Shown here in pieces: positions 42,115 through 50,936 of a DNA stretch of 60,623 nucleotides (its first letter is position 1; every line of letters begins with the position of its first letter). Location: the NCBI GenBank assembly GCA_943914475.1, contig CALUCE010000013.1, positions 1-60,623 on the forward strand, read 5' to 3'. A program made the translations under genes and the position numbers. This stretch comes from an uncultured Anaerococcus sp. GTDB lineage: Bacteria; Bacillota; Clostridia; Tissierellales; Peptoniphilaceae. Under the pieces are notes generated by a model. It was not told the origin of the DNA, ran no database searches, and saw only the letters and a program-made list of their open reading frames with translations.

Positions 42115-43644
42115 ATGTATTCAAAAACCAATACTTGTACCCTCATAGGTCTTGAAGGAAAGGAAGTCGAGGTAGAAAGCGATATTACAAGCGGACTACC
42201 TGTTTTTAACATAGTTGGCCTACCGGATTCATCTATAAAAGAATCCAAGGACAGGATTAGAGTTGCCCTTATAAATTCAGGCTACAAATTTCCCCAAGGT
42301 AGGATTACCATAAATCTTTCTCCTGCAGATTTGAAAAAGGAAGGAACCCAACTTGACCTTCCCATAGCCATATCTCTCCTATCTTCCATGGGAGTGGTTG
42401 AAAGCTTTGAAGAGGACTTGTGTTTTTTAGGAGAATTATCCTTAGATGGAAGGATAGTTCCCATAAGAGGAGCCCTGGCTATGATTATCTCCATGAGAGA
42501 GAAGGGCTACAAGAAATTTATCATAGCAGAAGAAAACAAGGAAGAATGTGCTATTATCAAGGATGTAGACATATATCCTTTTAAAAATTTAAATGACCTA
42601 ATAGACTTTCTAAACAAAAATAAGGAACAGAAACCCTACAAACTTAGCCTAGGCCAAGTGGTGGAAGAGCCCGAATATGATCTGGATTTTGCTGATATCA
42701 AGGGACAAGAAAGTTTAAAGAGAGCCTTGCAAATAGCCGCAGCCGGTAACCATAATGTTTTGATGATAGGACCTCCAGGTTCTGGAAAAACCTTTTCGGC
42801 TAAACACCTGCCAACCATACTTCCAGACATGGATTTTGATGAAAAAGTAGAAGTAACCAAAATATATTCCATAATGGGACTTTTGGAATCAGGAAAACTA
42901 GTAAATAAAAGACCCTTTAGGTCTCCCCACCACTCAGCCAGTGAGGCAGCCCTTATAGGAGGAGGTCACAATCTGCCAAAACCAGGAGAAATCTCCCTGG
43001 CCCACAATGGTGTCCTATTTTTAGATGAATTCCCCGAATTTTCTAAAAAAACCATAGAAGCTTTAAGAGAACCCTTGGAAAATAAGGAGATAATTATATC
43101 TCGTGCACAAGCTTCCTTAAAGTATCCATCAGACTTCATCCTAATATCTGCAATGAATCCTTGTCCATGTGGAAACTATGGTAACCCACTCAAGGAATGT
43201 ACTTGCTCCCATGGAGAAATTAGAAGATATCTTAATAAGATTTCCTCACCTATTCTTGACAGAATAGATATTCATATAGAAATAAAACCTGTAAAGTATG
43301 AGGATTTAAAAGATAATGCTACATCAAAGTCGTCTAGTCAAATGAAAGAAGAAGTCGAAAGAGCAAGAGCCATCCAAAAAGAAAGATATAAGGATGAAAA
43401 GGTAAAGACAAATTCCAACCTTAACACCAGGCTTATGAAAAAATACATAAAGCTTGATAAGGAAACAGAAAAAATTGCCTCCATGGCCTTTGATAAGTAC
43501 AACTTTTCTGTGAGATCTTTCAATAAAATTTTAAAGATGTCAAGAACTATAGCAGACCTTGATGGCAAAGAAAATATAGAGACCAAGCATGTGCTCGAAG
43601 CTGTAAGATATAGGGCTTTGGAAGAAAAATATTGGTCCATATAG
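42115..43644 (+). CDS. YifB/ComM family Mg-chelatase-like AAA ATPase
   Basis: 509 residues. The N-terminal ChlI domain (FNIVGLPDSSIKESKDRI), central AAA with GPPGSGKTFSAKHL and FLDEFPEFSKKTIEALREPLE, a cysteine cluster (CPCGNYGNPLKECTC) and the C-terminal lid are in the family order. ComM-type helicases promote branch migration in natural transformation; in other species the role is unknown. It is co-transcribed with the pseudouridine synthase gene. A GAGATT site precedes the ATG. Confidence 0.92.
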   Translation: MYSKTNTCTLIGLEGKEVEVESDITSGLPVFNIVGLPDSSIKESKDRIRVALINSGYKFPQGRITINLSPADLKKEGTQLDLPIAISLLSSMGVVESFEEDLCFLGELSLDGRIVPIRGALAMIISMREKGYKKFIIAEENKEECAIIKDVDIYPFKNLNDLIDFLNKNKEQKPYKLSLGQVVEEPEYDLDFADIKGQESLKRALQIAAAGNHNVLMIGPPGSGKTFSAKHLPTILPDMDFDEKVEVTKIYSIMGLLESGKLVNKRPFRSPHHSASEAALIGGGHNLPKPGEISLAHNGVLFLDEFPEFSKKTIEALREPLENKEIIISRAQASLKYPSDFILISAMNPCPCGNYGNPLKECTCSHGEIRRYLNKISSPILDRIDIHIEIKPVKYEDLKDNATSKSSSQMKEEVERARAIQKERYKDEKVKTNSNLNTRLMKKYIKLDKETEKIASMAFDKYNFSVRSFNKILKMSRTIADLDGKENIETKHVLEAVRYRALEEKYWSI

Positions 43645-43682
43645 TTTTATTAATTAGAAAGAAAAAATTAAAAACAAAAGCT

Positions 43683-43717
43683 TAAAGCCTTGGCATAAAC
43701 TGAGGCTTTACTTTTTT
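43683..43717 (+). terminator. terminator after yifB/comM
   Basis: An eight-base perfect stem TAAAGCCT/AGGCTTTA with a 12-base loop is followed by CTTTTTT. The rest of the 240-base gap up to 43885 is AT-rich promoter region without other clear elements. Confidence 0.8.
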
Positions 43718-43885
43718 AATCATAATAAATATATATTTTTTGCCAATAAAAAAGTGCAGAAAACAAAAATAAACGTATAATTTTATCTATATAGTATATT
43801 AGTATGATAAAATAGTATTAGTGATATAAGAAAAATTTGTTTTTAGATAATATTTGAATTATGTAACAATATAGAGGAGGATATT

Positions 43886-44740
43886 ATGAGACAAGATGTT
43901 ATTTGGATTTCTGGGGCTAGTGGTAGATTAGGCTCTGCTTTGACCAGACAGCTAAATCCACTTGAAGCTGAAATAATAGCTACAGATGAGTACGAAGTTG
44001 ATATCACAGACATTGATCAGGTAAACACCTTTGTTGATAGGAACAGGCCAAGATTTATTATCAATTCTTCAGGTCTTTCTAACAGGGAAAAATGTGAAAA
44101 TGATCCTGATTCTGCCTATCTTCTTAATACCTTAGGTGCAAAAAATATAGCTATAGCCTCATCCAGAGTAAAGGCCAAGCTTTTCCAGCTTTCAACAGCA
44201 GATGTATTTGAAGGTAATACTATCCATCCTTATAAGGAAATAGATAGACCAAATCCTAATACTGTCTACGGCAAGAGCAAGTATCTGGGAGAAAAAATGG
44301 TAAGAGATTTTGCTCACAGATATTTTATCTTAAGAGTTTCAAGGCTTTATTCTAAGGAAAATGCCTTTGTAGAAAAAATTATCAAACAAGCCAAGGAAAC
44401 TGGTAAGGTTGAGATAGCCAAGGGACAATTTTTATCCCCTACTTCTGCCTATGAACTTGCACAATTTATTATTAAACTTATGGATACTAATAGCTATGGA
44501 CTCTACCATGCTTCAACTGAAGGCTATTGTTCTATGGAAGAATTTGTAAACAAAATCCTAGAATATGCAGACCTTGAGGCAGAAATAGTATACAGTACAG
44601 ACCGTGATTCAGTTAGCATGAGACCTTCTTTCAGGGGTATAGACAACTATACTTTAAACTTAATCAAGGCTTATGAGTTTGCCGACTGGGACCAAGCACT
44701 CAAGAAGTATATGGAAATGGAGGGATTAAGTGGCCGTTAA
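43886..44740 (+). CDS. RmlD-like SDR family sugar-nucleotide reductase
   Basis: 284 residues. An N-terminal Rossmann motif SGASGRLGSAL is followed by SSGLSNREKCENDP, the loop seen in dTDP-4-dehydrorhamnose reductase relatives, and the catalytic YGKSKYLGE (Tyr-x3-Lys). No other dTDP-rhamnose genes are nearby, so the substrate is unknown. It has a strong AGAGGAGG site and its end overlaps the symporter gene by 11 bases. Confidence 0.85.
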   Translation: MRQDVIWISGASGRLGSALTRQLNPLEAEIIATDEYEVDITDIDQVNTFVDRNRPRFIINSSGLSNREKCENDPDSAYLLNTLGAKNIAIASSRVKAKLFQLSTADVFEGNTIHPYKEIDRPNPNTVYGKSKYLGEKMVRDFAHRYFILRVSRLYSKENAFVEKIIKQAKETGKVEIAKGQFLSPTSAYELAQFIIKLMDTNSYGLYHASTEGYCSMEEFVNKILEYADLEAEIVYSTDRDSVSMRPSFRGIDNYTLNLIKAYEFADWDQALKKYMEMEGLSGR

Positions 44741-45995
44741 AAGAACAAAAAGTTTAACAACAAAAATATTTATAGCACTTTTGGGAGGGATTATTTTAGG
44801 TATAGCCCTCCACTACCTAATGCCAGCAGGACATCTTAGAGATGATATCCTGGTAGAAGGTGTATTTTATGTACTAGGCCAACTCTTTATCAGGGCCATG
44901 CAAATGCTTGTAGTACCTTTGGTATTCTTCTCCATAGTTGACGGAGTAAGGAACATGGGAGATACCAAAACCCTGGGTTCTATAGGTGGAAGAATCCTAG
45001 TATTCTATCTTTTTACAACAGCTCTCGCAATTATGATTGCCCTATCTACAGCAAGGATAATTAATCCAGGTCTTGGTATGCAAGCACAAAGTGGAGCTGC
45101 TCCTGTGGACATACCTGAAGATACTGATATTTCCTTTGCCAACACAGTTTTGGAATTTATACCAACAAACCCAATCAAAGCCTTTGCCGAAGGAAACATG
45201 CTACAAATAATAGTATTTGCAGTAGTATTTGGTATAGTTTTATCCATCCTTCAAGACAGGGCTGAAACCCTAGGCAATATAGTTACAGAAATGAATGACT
45301 TGATGATGGAAATGACCATGGGAGTTATGAAGTTTGCTCCTATAGGAGTTTTCTTCCTAATCACAAGGACCTTCACAAGTCTTGGTTATGATGCTATCCT
45401 TTCCATGATATCTTACATGGTATCAGTATTCTTAGGTTTGGGCATCCAACTCTTCCTGGTTTATATGTTGTTGCTGCTTATATTTGTAAGGGTAAATCCT
45501 TTCTCATTCTTAAAGAAATTCTTACAAGTAATGACCTTTGGTTTCTCAACAGCTTCATCTTCAGCAGCAGTGCCTGCCAATATCAGAAGGCTAGAAGAAA
45601 TTGGTGTAGATACCAAAGTATCATCCTTTACCATACCTTTAGGAGCAACTATAAACATGGATGGTACTGCCATCATGCAAGGTGTGGCAGTAGTATTTAT
45701 AGCCAATGTGTATGGCATAGAACTAGCACCAAATGATTACTTGACTGTCATCCTAACAGCTACCATAGCATCTATAGGTACAGCAGCCATTCCATCAGTA
45801 GGTCTTGTAACCCTATCTATGGTACTTACATCAGTAGGACTACCAGTAGAAGGTATAGCCATGATTATGGGTATAGATAGGATCCTTGACATGTCAAGAA
45901 CAGCCGTAAACTTAACTGGTGATGCAGTTGGTACAATAATAGTAGCAAACTCTTTAGATTGCTTCGACAAGGACAAGTTCCATAACAGTAATTAA
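44730..45995 (+). CDS. dicarboxylate/amino acid:cation symporter (DAACS family)
   Basis: 421 residues beginning with GTG at 44730 after a GGAGGG site inside the previous gene. It has the family's eight helices and two re-entrant loops. Landmarks are STASSSAAVPANIRRLEE (serine-rich hairpin 1), GATINMDGTAIMQG (the NMDGT cation and substrate motif) and MSRTAVNLTGDAV near the end. Likely substrates are glutamate, aspartate or C4-dicarboxylates. Why it is coupled to a sugar-nucleotide reductase is unclear. Confidence 0.93.
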   Translation: MAVKRTKSLTTKIFIALLGGIILGIALHYLMPAGHLRDDILVEGVFYVLGQLFIRAMQMLVVPLVFFSIVDGVRNMGDTKTLGSIGGRILVFYLFTTALAIMIALSTARIINPGLGMQAQSGAAPVDIPEDTDISFANTVLEFIPTNPIKAFAEGNMLQIIVFAVVFGIVLSILQDRAETLGNIVTEMNDLMMEMTMGVMKFAPIGVFFLITRTFTSLGYDAILSMISYMVSVFLGLGIQLFLVYMLLLLIFVRVNPFSFLKKFLQVMTFGFSTASSSAAVPANIRRLEEIGVDTKVSSFTIPLGATINMDGTAIMQGVAVVFIANVYGIELAPNDYLTVILTATIASIGTAAIPSVGLVTLSMVLTSVGLPVEGIAMIMGIDRILDMSRTAVNLTGDAVGTIIVANSLDCFDKDKFHNSN

Positions 45996-46008
45996 AAATA
46001 TAGACAAG

Positions 46009-46046
46009 GTGACTCTTATAGATTTTATCTATGGGGTCACTTTTTT
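46009..46046 (+). terminator. terminator after the symporter
   Basis: A long stem (GTGACTC... paired with ...GGGTCAC, continued by ATAGA/TCTAT after a bulge) is followed by TTTTTTG. Confidence 0.85.
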
Positions 46047-46150
46047 GTTTGAAATTCTTCTCCTTGCCAAATGTTTTCATTAACTGTAAACTTAAAGCAT
46101 AGTAAGTTATTAATATAGTAAATTCATAAAAAATATTTAAGGGAAATATA

Positions 46151-47329
46151 ATGTTAGATGAAAAGTTAATCACAGAAAATATTGGACAATTTGTAGAAGA
46201 TTTATTTGACCTTGCCTTAAAAAAGCGTGCCTCAGATATACATATAGAAGGCCTTGATAAGGGAGCAAGGATTAGGCTAAGGATAGATGGGCTTTTAAAA
46301 GAAATACTTTTTCTAGACCAGGAAAACTATCTTAAGCTTGTTACAAAAATAAAGCTTATGTCTAAGATGGATATAGCAGAAAAAAGACGTCCCCAAGACT
46401 CAAGACTTACACTCGAAAAATATGAGGACGTAGACTTTAGGATATCCTCAATCAATACTGTAAATGGAGAGAAGATAGTGATAAGAGTCTTATCTTTTGA
46501 GGACTTCAAATCAAACTCCAACCTTTTAGGTTTTACAGAAGAATCCAAGACCAAACTTGAAAGATGCCTAAAGCAAAAATCAGGCATGATTATCTTTTCC
46601 GGACCGACAGGTTCTGGAAAGTCTACCTCTCTATATACACTTTTAAACAAGCTAAATTCTGAAACTTTAAATATAGTAACGGTAGAAGATCCAGTGGAGT
46701 ACAAAATCAAGGGAATAAATCAAATAGCAGTAAAAGAAAAGATAAGTGTGACCTTTGCCAATGCCCTAAGATCTATCCTAAGACAAGATCCTGATGTAAT
46801 AATGATTGGAGAAATTAGAGATATAGAAACAGCGGAAATGGCCATCAGATCAGCTATAACAGGACACTTAGTCCTAACCACCCTCCATACAAAAAATGCC
46901 CTCTCCTCTATTATAAGACTTAGGGATTTGGGTGTGGATGACTACCTTCTTTCTTCATCCATAAATGCCGTAGCTAGCCAAAGACTGGTAAGAAAGCTAT
47001 GTGACTGCAAAAAAGAAGATAAGATAAATGAGAAAGAATACAACATAATATCAAAATTTAGAAATATCGACAAAAACCAGAAAATTTATAGGCCGGTGGG
47101 CTGTCAAAAATGTAATGATGGATACTTGGGCAGAGAAGCTATAGAAGAAGTATTTATCCTTAGCAATGATTTTAAGGAAATGATAAAAGATGGAGATATA
47201 TCAGAAATTTCCTTTAAAAAATATATAGAAAAAACTGACTTCATCCCCATGATAGAAAACGGTATAGACAAGGTCCTCCAAGGAAAGACATCCCTAGAAG
47301 AACTTATGGATGTTTTGTATGATGTGTGA
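46151..47329 (+). CDS. GspE/PilB family secretion or pilus ATPase, orphan
   Basis: 392 residues. The N-terminal ATPase lobe (RASDIHIEGLDKGARIRLRIDG) is followed by Walker A FSGPTGSGKST, the Asp box (DPVEYKIKGINQIAV), Walker B (DPDVIMIGEIRD), the His box (TGHLVLTTLHT) and a zinc tetracysteine (CDCKK and CQKCND). These proteins drive assembly of type IV pili, type II secretion or competence pseudopili. It lacks the long N-terminal domains of PilB and is closer to ComGA in size. No inner-membrane platform protein, pilin or prepilin peptidase gene lies in the window. Confidence 0.92.
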   Translation: MLDEKLITENIGQFVEDLFDLALKKRASDIHIEGLDKGARIRLRIDGLLKEILFLDQENYLKLVTKIKLMSKMDIAEKRRPQDSRLTLEKYEDVDFRISSINTVNGEKIVIRVLSFEDFKSNSNLLGFTEESKTKLERCLKQKSGMIIFSGPTGSGKSTSLYTLLNKLNSETLNIVTVEDPVEYKIKGINQIAVKEKISVTFANALRSILRQDPDVIMIGEIRDIETAEMAIRSAITGHLVLTTLHTKNALSSIIRLRDLGVDDYLLSSSINAVASQRLVRKLCDCKKEDKINEKEYNIISKFRNIDKNQKIYRPVGCQKCNDGYLGREAIEEVFILSNDFKEMIKDGDISEISFKKYIEKTDFIPMIENGIDKVLQGKTSLEELMDVLYDV

Positions 47330-47345
47330 TTTTTAAAGAAAAAAT

Positions 47346-47386
47346 AGAACTTGCAATATAAATATATTTTGCAAGCTCTATTTTTA
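47346..47386. terminator. bidirectional terminator between the GspE and P-type ATPase genes
   Basis: CTTGCAA/TTGCAAG with two further outer pairs and an AT loop lies in the 57-base gap between the converging genes, with A/T runs on both sides. Confidence 0.8.
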
Positions 47387-49240
47387 TTATTTAAGCCTAT
47401 AATTTATAAGTCTCATTCCATTTAAGATTACCACAAGGATTGATCCCTCATGGACGAACATGCCTATAGACATATTCATCCAATCACTAAAGATTAAAGA
47501 AGCTAGCAAGAATACTACTACTCCTAAGGCTATGACTATGTTTTGGACCATATTTTTGTAGGTGGTTTTTGCGAGTCCGTAGGCATGGGGCAGCTTTGTT
47601 ATATCTGAGCTCATTAAAACTAGGTCCGAAACTTCTATGGCTACGTCTGTTCCTCCACCCATGGCTATACCTACATCTGATAGGGCTAGGGATGGACTAT
47701 CGTTGATTCCATCTCCTATAAAGGATACTGTGTGTCCTTTTTTCTTCAAATCTTTTACAAAGTTTGCCTTATCTTCTGGTAGTAGGTTTCCATAGGCTTC
47801 TGTTAGGCCCAATTCTTCCTTAATTATATCGACAGATCCTTGGTTGTCTCCTGATAGGATTATTAAATTTTCTGCTCCAAGTTTTTTTAATTCTTCTAAT
47901 TTTTCCTTGGCAGATTCTCTAACTCTATCTCTTATACCAAAGATTGCAAGAAATTCGCCTCCTATGGCTAGGGCTATAATAGAGTTTCCATCTTTCTCCA
48001 AATCTTTTGCCAAAGATCTTTGTTCTTGGCTGATACTTACATCATTATCTGCCAAAAGTTTTAAGTTGCCGACTAAAACTTCCTTTTCATCAAGGTAAGC
48101 TTTTATTCCTCCACCCTTTATGACATCTGTCTTTGTAACTTGGTAATTATTTCTTTCTATGCCATATTCTTCTACCAAGGCATGGGCAAGCGGGTGGTCT
48201 GATTCACTTTCTACACTTACCAAAATATTTTTGATATATTCTTCATCTGAATCAAAAAACTTCTCTTCTTTTACTTGGGGTTTGCCCACAGTCAAGGTTC
48301 CTGTTTTATCAAAAACAAAGGTATCAGTTTTTGAAAATGACTTGATTAATTCTGAGCCCTTCAAGAGGACTCCATTTTTAGCTCCATTTCCTATACCAGC
48401 AACGTTTGAAACTGGTACTCCTATTACCAAGGCTCCTGGACAACCTAGAACCAAGACAGTTATGGCAAGTTCTATGTTTTTTGAAAACAAGAAAACCAAA
48501 AGAGCTATTACTAGGGTTAGGGGCGTATAGTATTTTGAGAAATTATCTATAAATCTTTCAGCCTCAGACTTTGAGTCTTGGGCTTCTTCTACTAGTTCTA
48601 TTATCTTTCCAAAGGTTGTATCTTCTCCAACCTTATTGGCTTTTATGCTTATGGTTCCATTTTCCAAAATGGTTCCTGCAAAAACTTTAGAATCTATTTC
48701 TTTTTTTACATAGTCTGATTCTCCAGTTATTGAGGCTTCATTGGCATAGGCGTGACCCGTGATTATTGTTCCATCTACTGGTATCTTATCTCCAGTTTTT
48801 ACTAAAAGGATATCTCCTATATCTACTTCATCTATATCGACTTTTTCATAAGTGCCGTCTTCTTTTTGTTTTAAAGCTGAGTCTGGAGCTATTTCCGAAA
48901 GTGCCTTGATGGCAGACCTTGTTTTATTTAAGGTCCTTTGTTCCAAATATTCTCCAAATAGGAAAAGGAAACTTACTATGGCAGATTCTTCATAATTTTT
49001 TATTAGAAAAGCTCCAATTATAGCCACTGTTACCAAAACGTCTATAGAAACAACTTTTACCCTTAGGGATTGGTAGGCTCCTAGGGCTATGGGTGCACCA
49101 GCAATGATAGATGCTATAATAAAGGCCCAGTCAGTAAAGCCTGTGATTTTAAAGAGAAAATGATTTAAAATCCCAAGGGCAATTATTATACCACTTACTA
49201 GGGTAAGCTTGTTTTTATTTTTAAATATTAAGTTTCCCAT
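47387..49240 (-). CDS. heavy-metal P1B-type ATPase with CPG motif
   Basis: 617 residues. There is no N-terminal HMA domain. The phosphorylation site DKTGT starts at Asp311, the phosphatase motif is TGES and the hinge is GDGINDSP. The transmembrane metal motif reads GCPGALVIGVP: Cys267-Pro268-Gly269 instead of the CPC of Cu, Zn and Cd pumps. The CPG group is distinct and its metal is not firmly known to me. It is encoded 11 bases after the small RIC-like gene. The detached CopZ-like protein at 40237 is a possible metal donor. Confidence 0.93.
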   Translation of the reverse strand: MGNLIFKNKNKLTLVSGIIIALGILNHFLFKITGFTDWAFIIASIIAGAPIALGAYQSLRVKVVSIDVLVTVAIIGAFLIKNYEESAIVSFLFLFGEYLEQRTLNKTRSAIKALSEIAPDSALKQKEDGTYEKVDIDEVDIGDILLVKTGDKIPVDGTIITGHAYANEASITGESDYVKKEIDSKVFAGTILENGTISIKANKVGEDTTFGKIIELVEEAQDSKSEAERFIDNFSKYYTPLTLVIALLVFLFSKNIELAITVLVLGCPGALVIGVPVSNVAGIGNGAKNGVLLKGSELIKSFSKTDTFVFDKTGTLTVGKPQVKEEKFFDSDEEYIKNILVSVESESDHPLAHALVEEYGIERNNYQVTKTDVIKGGGIKAYLDEKEVLVGNLKLLADNDVSISQEQRSLAKDLEKDGNSIIALAIGGEFLAIFGIRDRVRESAKEKLEELKKLGAENLIILSGDNQGSVDIIKEELGLTEAYGNLLPEDKANFVKDLKKKGHTVSFIGDGINDSPSLALSDVGIAMGGGTDVAIEVSDLVLMSSDITKLPHAYGLAKTTYKNMVQNIVIALGVVVFLLASLIFSDWMNMSIGMFVHEGSILVVILNGMRLINYRLK

Positions 49241-49251
49241 GACCTACCTTC

Positions 49252-49539
49252 CTATTTTTTTACAAGTTTTTTGTCTAGCTCCTCAAGTTTTTTATACATT
49301 ACTTCATAGGTTTCACATACATCATCTGGAATCTTATATGAATCGGTGATTTCTCTTAGTTTAAGAAAATCATCTTCTAAATTATCGTCTCCAGCTTTTA
49401 TCTTTTCTTCTATATCTTCATAGATATCGTAAACATCGTAAAATTCTGGGTGGTGAGGTCCATGGACTCTTTTCACTATTGGCATTAGCTTATCCATCTC
49501 ATCAAAATATCTTTCTTCAAATTCTTTTATATTATTCAT
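49252..49539 (-). CDS. small His/acid-rich protein, RIC/hemerythrin-like
   Basis: 95 residues from the ATG at 49539, which has a GGAGG site overlapping an earlier in-frame ATG at 49551. Two helical segments carry KRVHGPHHPEFYDVYDIYEDIEEK, which resembles the metal-ligand region of small iron-sulfur-repair (RIC/ScdA-type) hemerythrin relatives. That match is from memory and moderate. It forms an operon with the P-type ATPase, so a role in metal or oxidative/nitrosative stress is plausible. Confidence 0.65.
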   Translation of the reverse strand: MNNIKEFEERYFDEMDKLMPIVKRVHGPHHPEFYDVYDIYEDIEEKIKAGDDNLEDDFLKLREITDSYKIPDDVCETYEVMYKKLEELDKKLVKK

Positions 49540-49670
49540 TTTTTCCTCCATATATTTTTAATTTGTGCCCTTATCATCTTTCTGTCTATATAATACAAGA
49601 TATTTGAAGTGGATTATATGATTCTACGCACACAATTATGGATTTATAAGAAAAACTAAAAATTTGCAAG

Positions 49671-49694
49671 AAAAAACCTCGCTTAAAGCGAGGT
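49671..49694 (-). terminator. terminator after mnmA
   Basis: ACCTCGC/GCGAGGT with a five-base loop and six T on the minus strand, 140 bases after mnmA ends. The bases between hold only AT-rich sequence. Those from 49552 to 49670 hold the promoter region of the RIC-like/ATPase operon, with several -10-like strings but no clear best one. Confidence 0.75.
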
Positions 49695-49832
49695 CTCTTC
49701 TAGGTTAAAAATAAATAAAATATAGGTTGAAAAAATCATAACTTGGATTACTTAAACAGTAATTAATCTTTTCACTAATATATTAACATCTGATGCGTAT
49801 TTTGTCAAGATATTAACGTTTTTATATGATAT

Positions 49833-50936
49833 TTATACTTTTAACCTTTTATCTCCATTGTAAACTTCATCAATAATGGCTGAGCCAAGGCACACTTCTC
49901 CATCGTAAAATACCGCTGCTTGACCAGGAGTTACTGCCTTGGTTGAGTCATATATAACTTCTACCTTGCCATCTTCCAATACTTTTACGTGGGCCTTGAT
50001 ATCTTTTTGTCTGTATCTAAACTTTGCAGTACAGTCAAACTCTTTTGCTATAGGCTTGTCTGATATGGTTGAAAAGCTTGATCCTATAAGTCTGTTTGAG
50101 AATAAAAGCGGATTATTTTTTCCTTGGCAGACTAGAAGTTCATTTTTTTCTAAATCCTTACCATAAACAAACCAAGCATCTCCTTCTCCACCTATACCAA
50201 GTCCTCTTCTTTGGCCTATGGTATGGTACATCAAGCCATCATGTTTGCCAAGAATATTTCCTTCTGTATCGACTATATTGCCTGGTTTTGCTGGTAGGTA
50301 GTTTGATAGAAATTCATTGAAATTTCTCTCTCCTATAAAGCAAATACCAGTAGAATCCTTCTTGGTAGCTGTAGCCAAGTTATTTTCCTTGGCTATCCTT
50401 CTTACATCTGACTTTTGTAAGTCACCAATAGGAAATAGTACATCTTTTATTTGGTCTTGAGAAAGTTGGCTTAAAAAATATGTTTGATCCTTATTTGAAT
50501 CAAGTCCTCTTAGCATAAGAGTTTCATCATTATCTCTTCTAACCCTTGCGTAGTGACCTGTGGCAACATAGTCTGCTCCCAAGTCCTTGGCATAGTCAAG
50601 AAAGGCTTTAAACTTTATTTCCTTGTTGCACATGATATCAGGATTTGGTGTCCTGCCTTTTTTGTACTCATCTAAAAAATATGAAAATACCCTATCATAA
50701 TATTCTTTTTCAAAATTTATGGAATAGTAGTCAATGCCGATTTGGTTACATACCTTTACTGCATCTTCGTAGTCAACTTCTGCTGTGCAAACTCCATTTT
50801 CATCTGTATCGTCCCAGTTTTTCATAAAGATACCAGTGACATCATAGCCCTCTTCTTTTAAGAGAAGAGCAGCAACAGAGGAATCAACACCACCACTTAT
50901 TCCTATTACTACTTTTGTATCTTTTTTATCTTTCAT
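49833..50936 (-). CDS. mnmA: tRNA-specific 2-thiouridylase MnmA
   Basis: 367 residues. The PP-loop motif GISGGVDSSVAALLL is near the start. The two catalytic cysteines are expected in NPDIMCNKEIKF and DSTGICFIGERNF. It thiolates U34 of Lys, Glu and Gln tRNAs. Its start overlaps the end of the cysteine desulfurase gene by 11 bases; that enzyme should supply the sulfur. Confidence 0.97.
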   Translation of the reverse strand: MKDKKDTKVVIGISGGVDSSVAALLLKEEGYDVTGIFMKNWDDTDENGVCTAEVDYEDAVKVCNQIGIDYYSINFEKEYYDRVFSYFLDEYKKGRTPNPDIMCNKEIKFKAFLDYAKDLGADYVATGHYARVRRDNDETLMLRGLDSNKDQTYFLSQLSQDQIKDVLFPIGDLQKSDVRRIAKENNLATATKKDSTGICFIGERNFNEFLSNYLPAKPGNIVDTEGNILGKHDGLMYHTIGQRRGLGIGGEGDAWFVYGKDLEKNELLVCQGKNNPLLFSNRLIGSSFSTISDKPIAKEFDCTAKFRYRQKDIKAHVKVLEDGKVEVIYDSTKAVTPGQAAVFYDGEVCLGSAIIDEVYNGDKRLKV

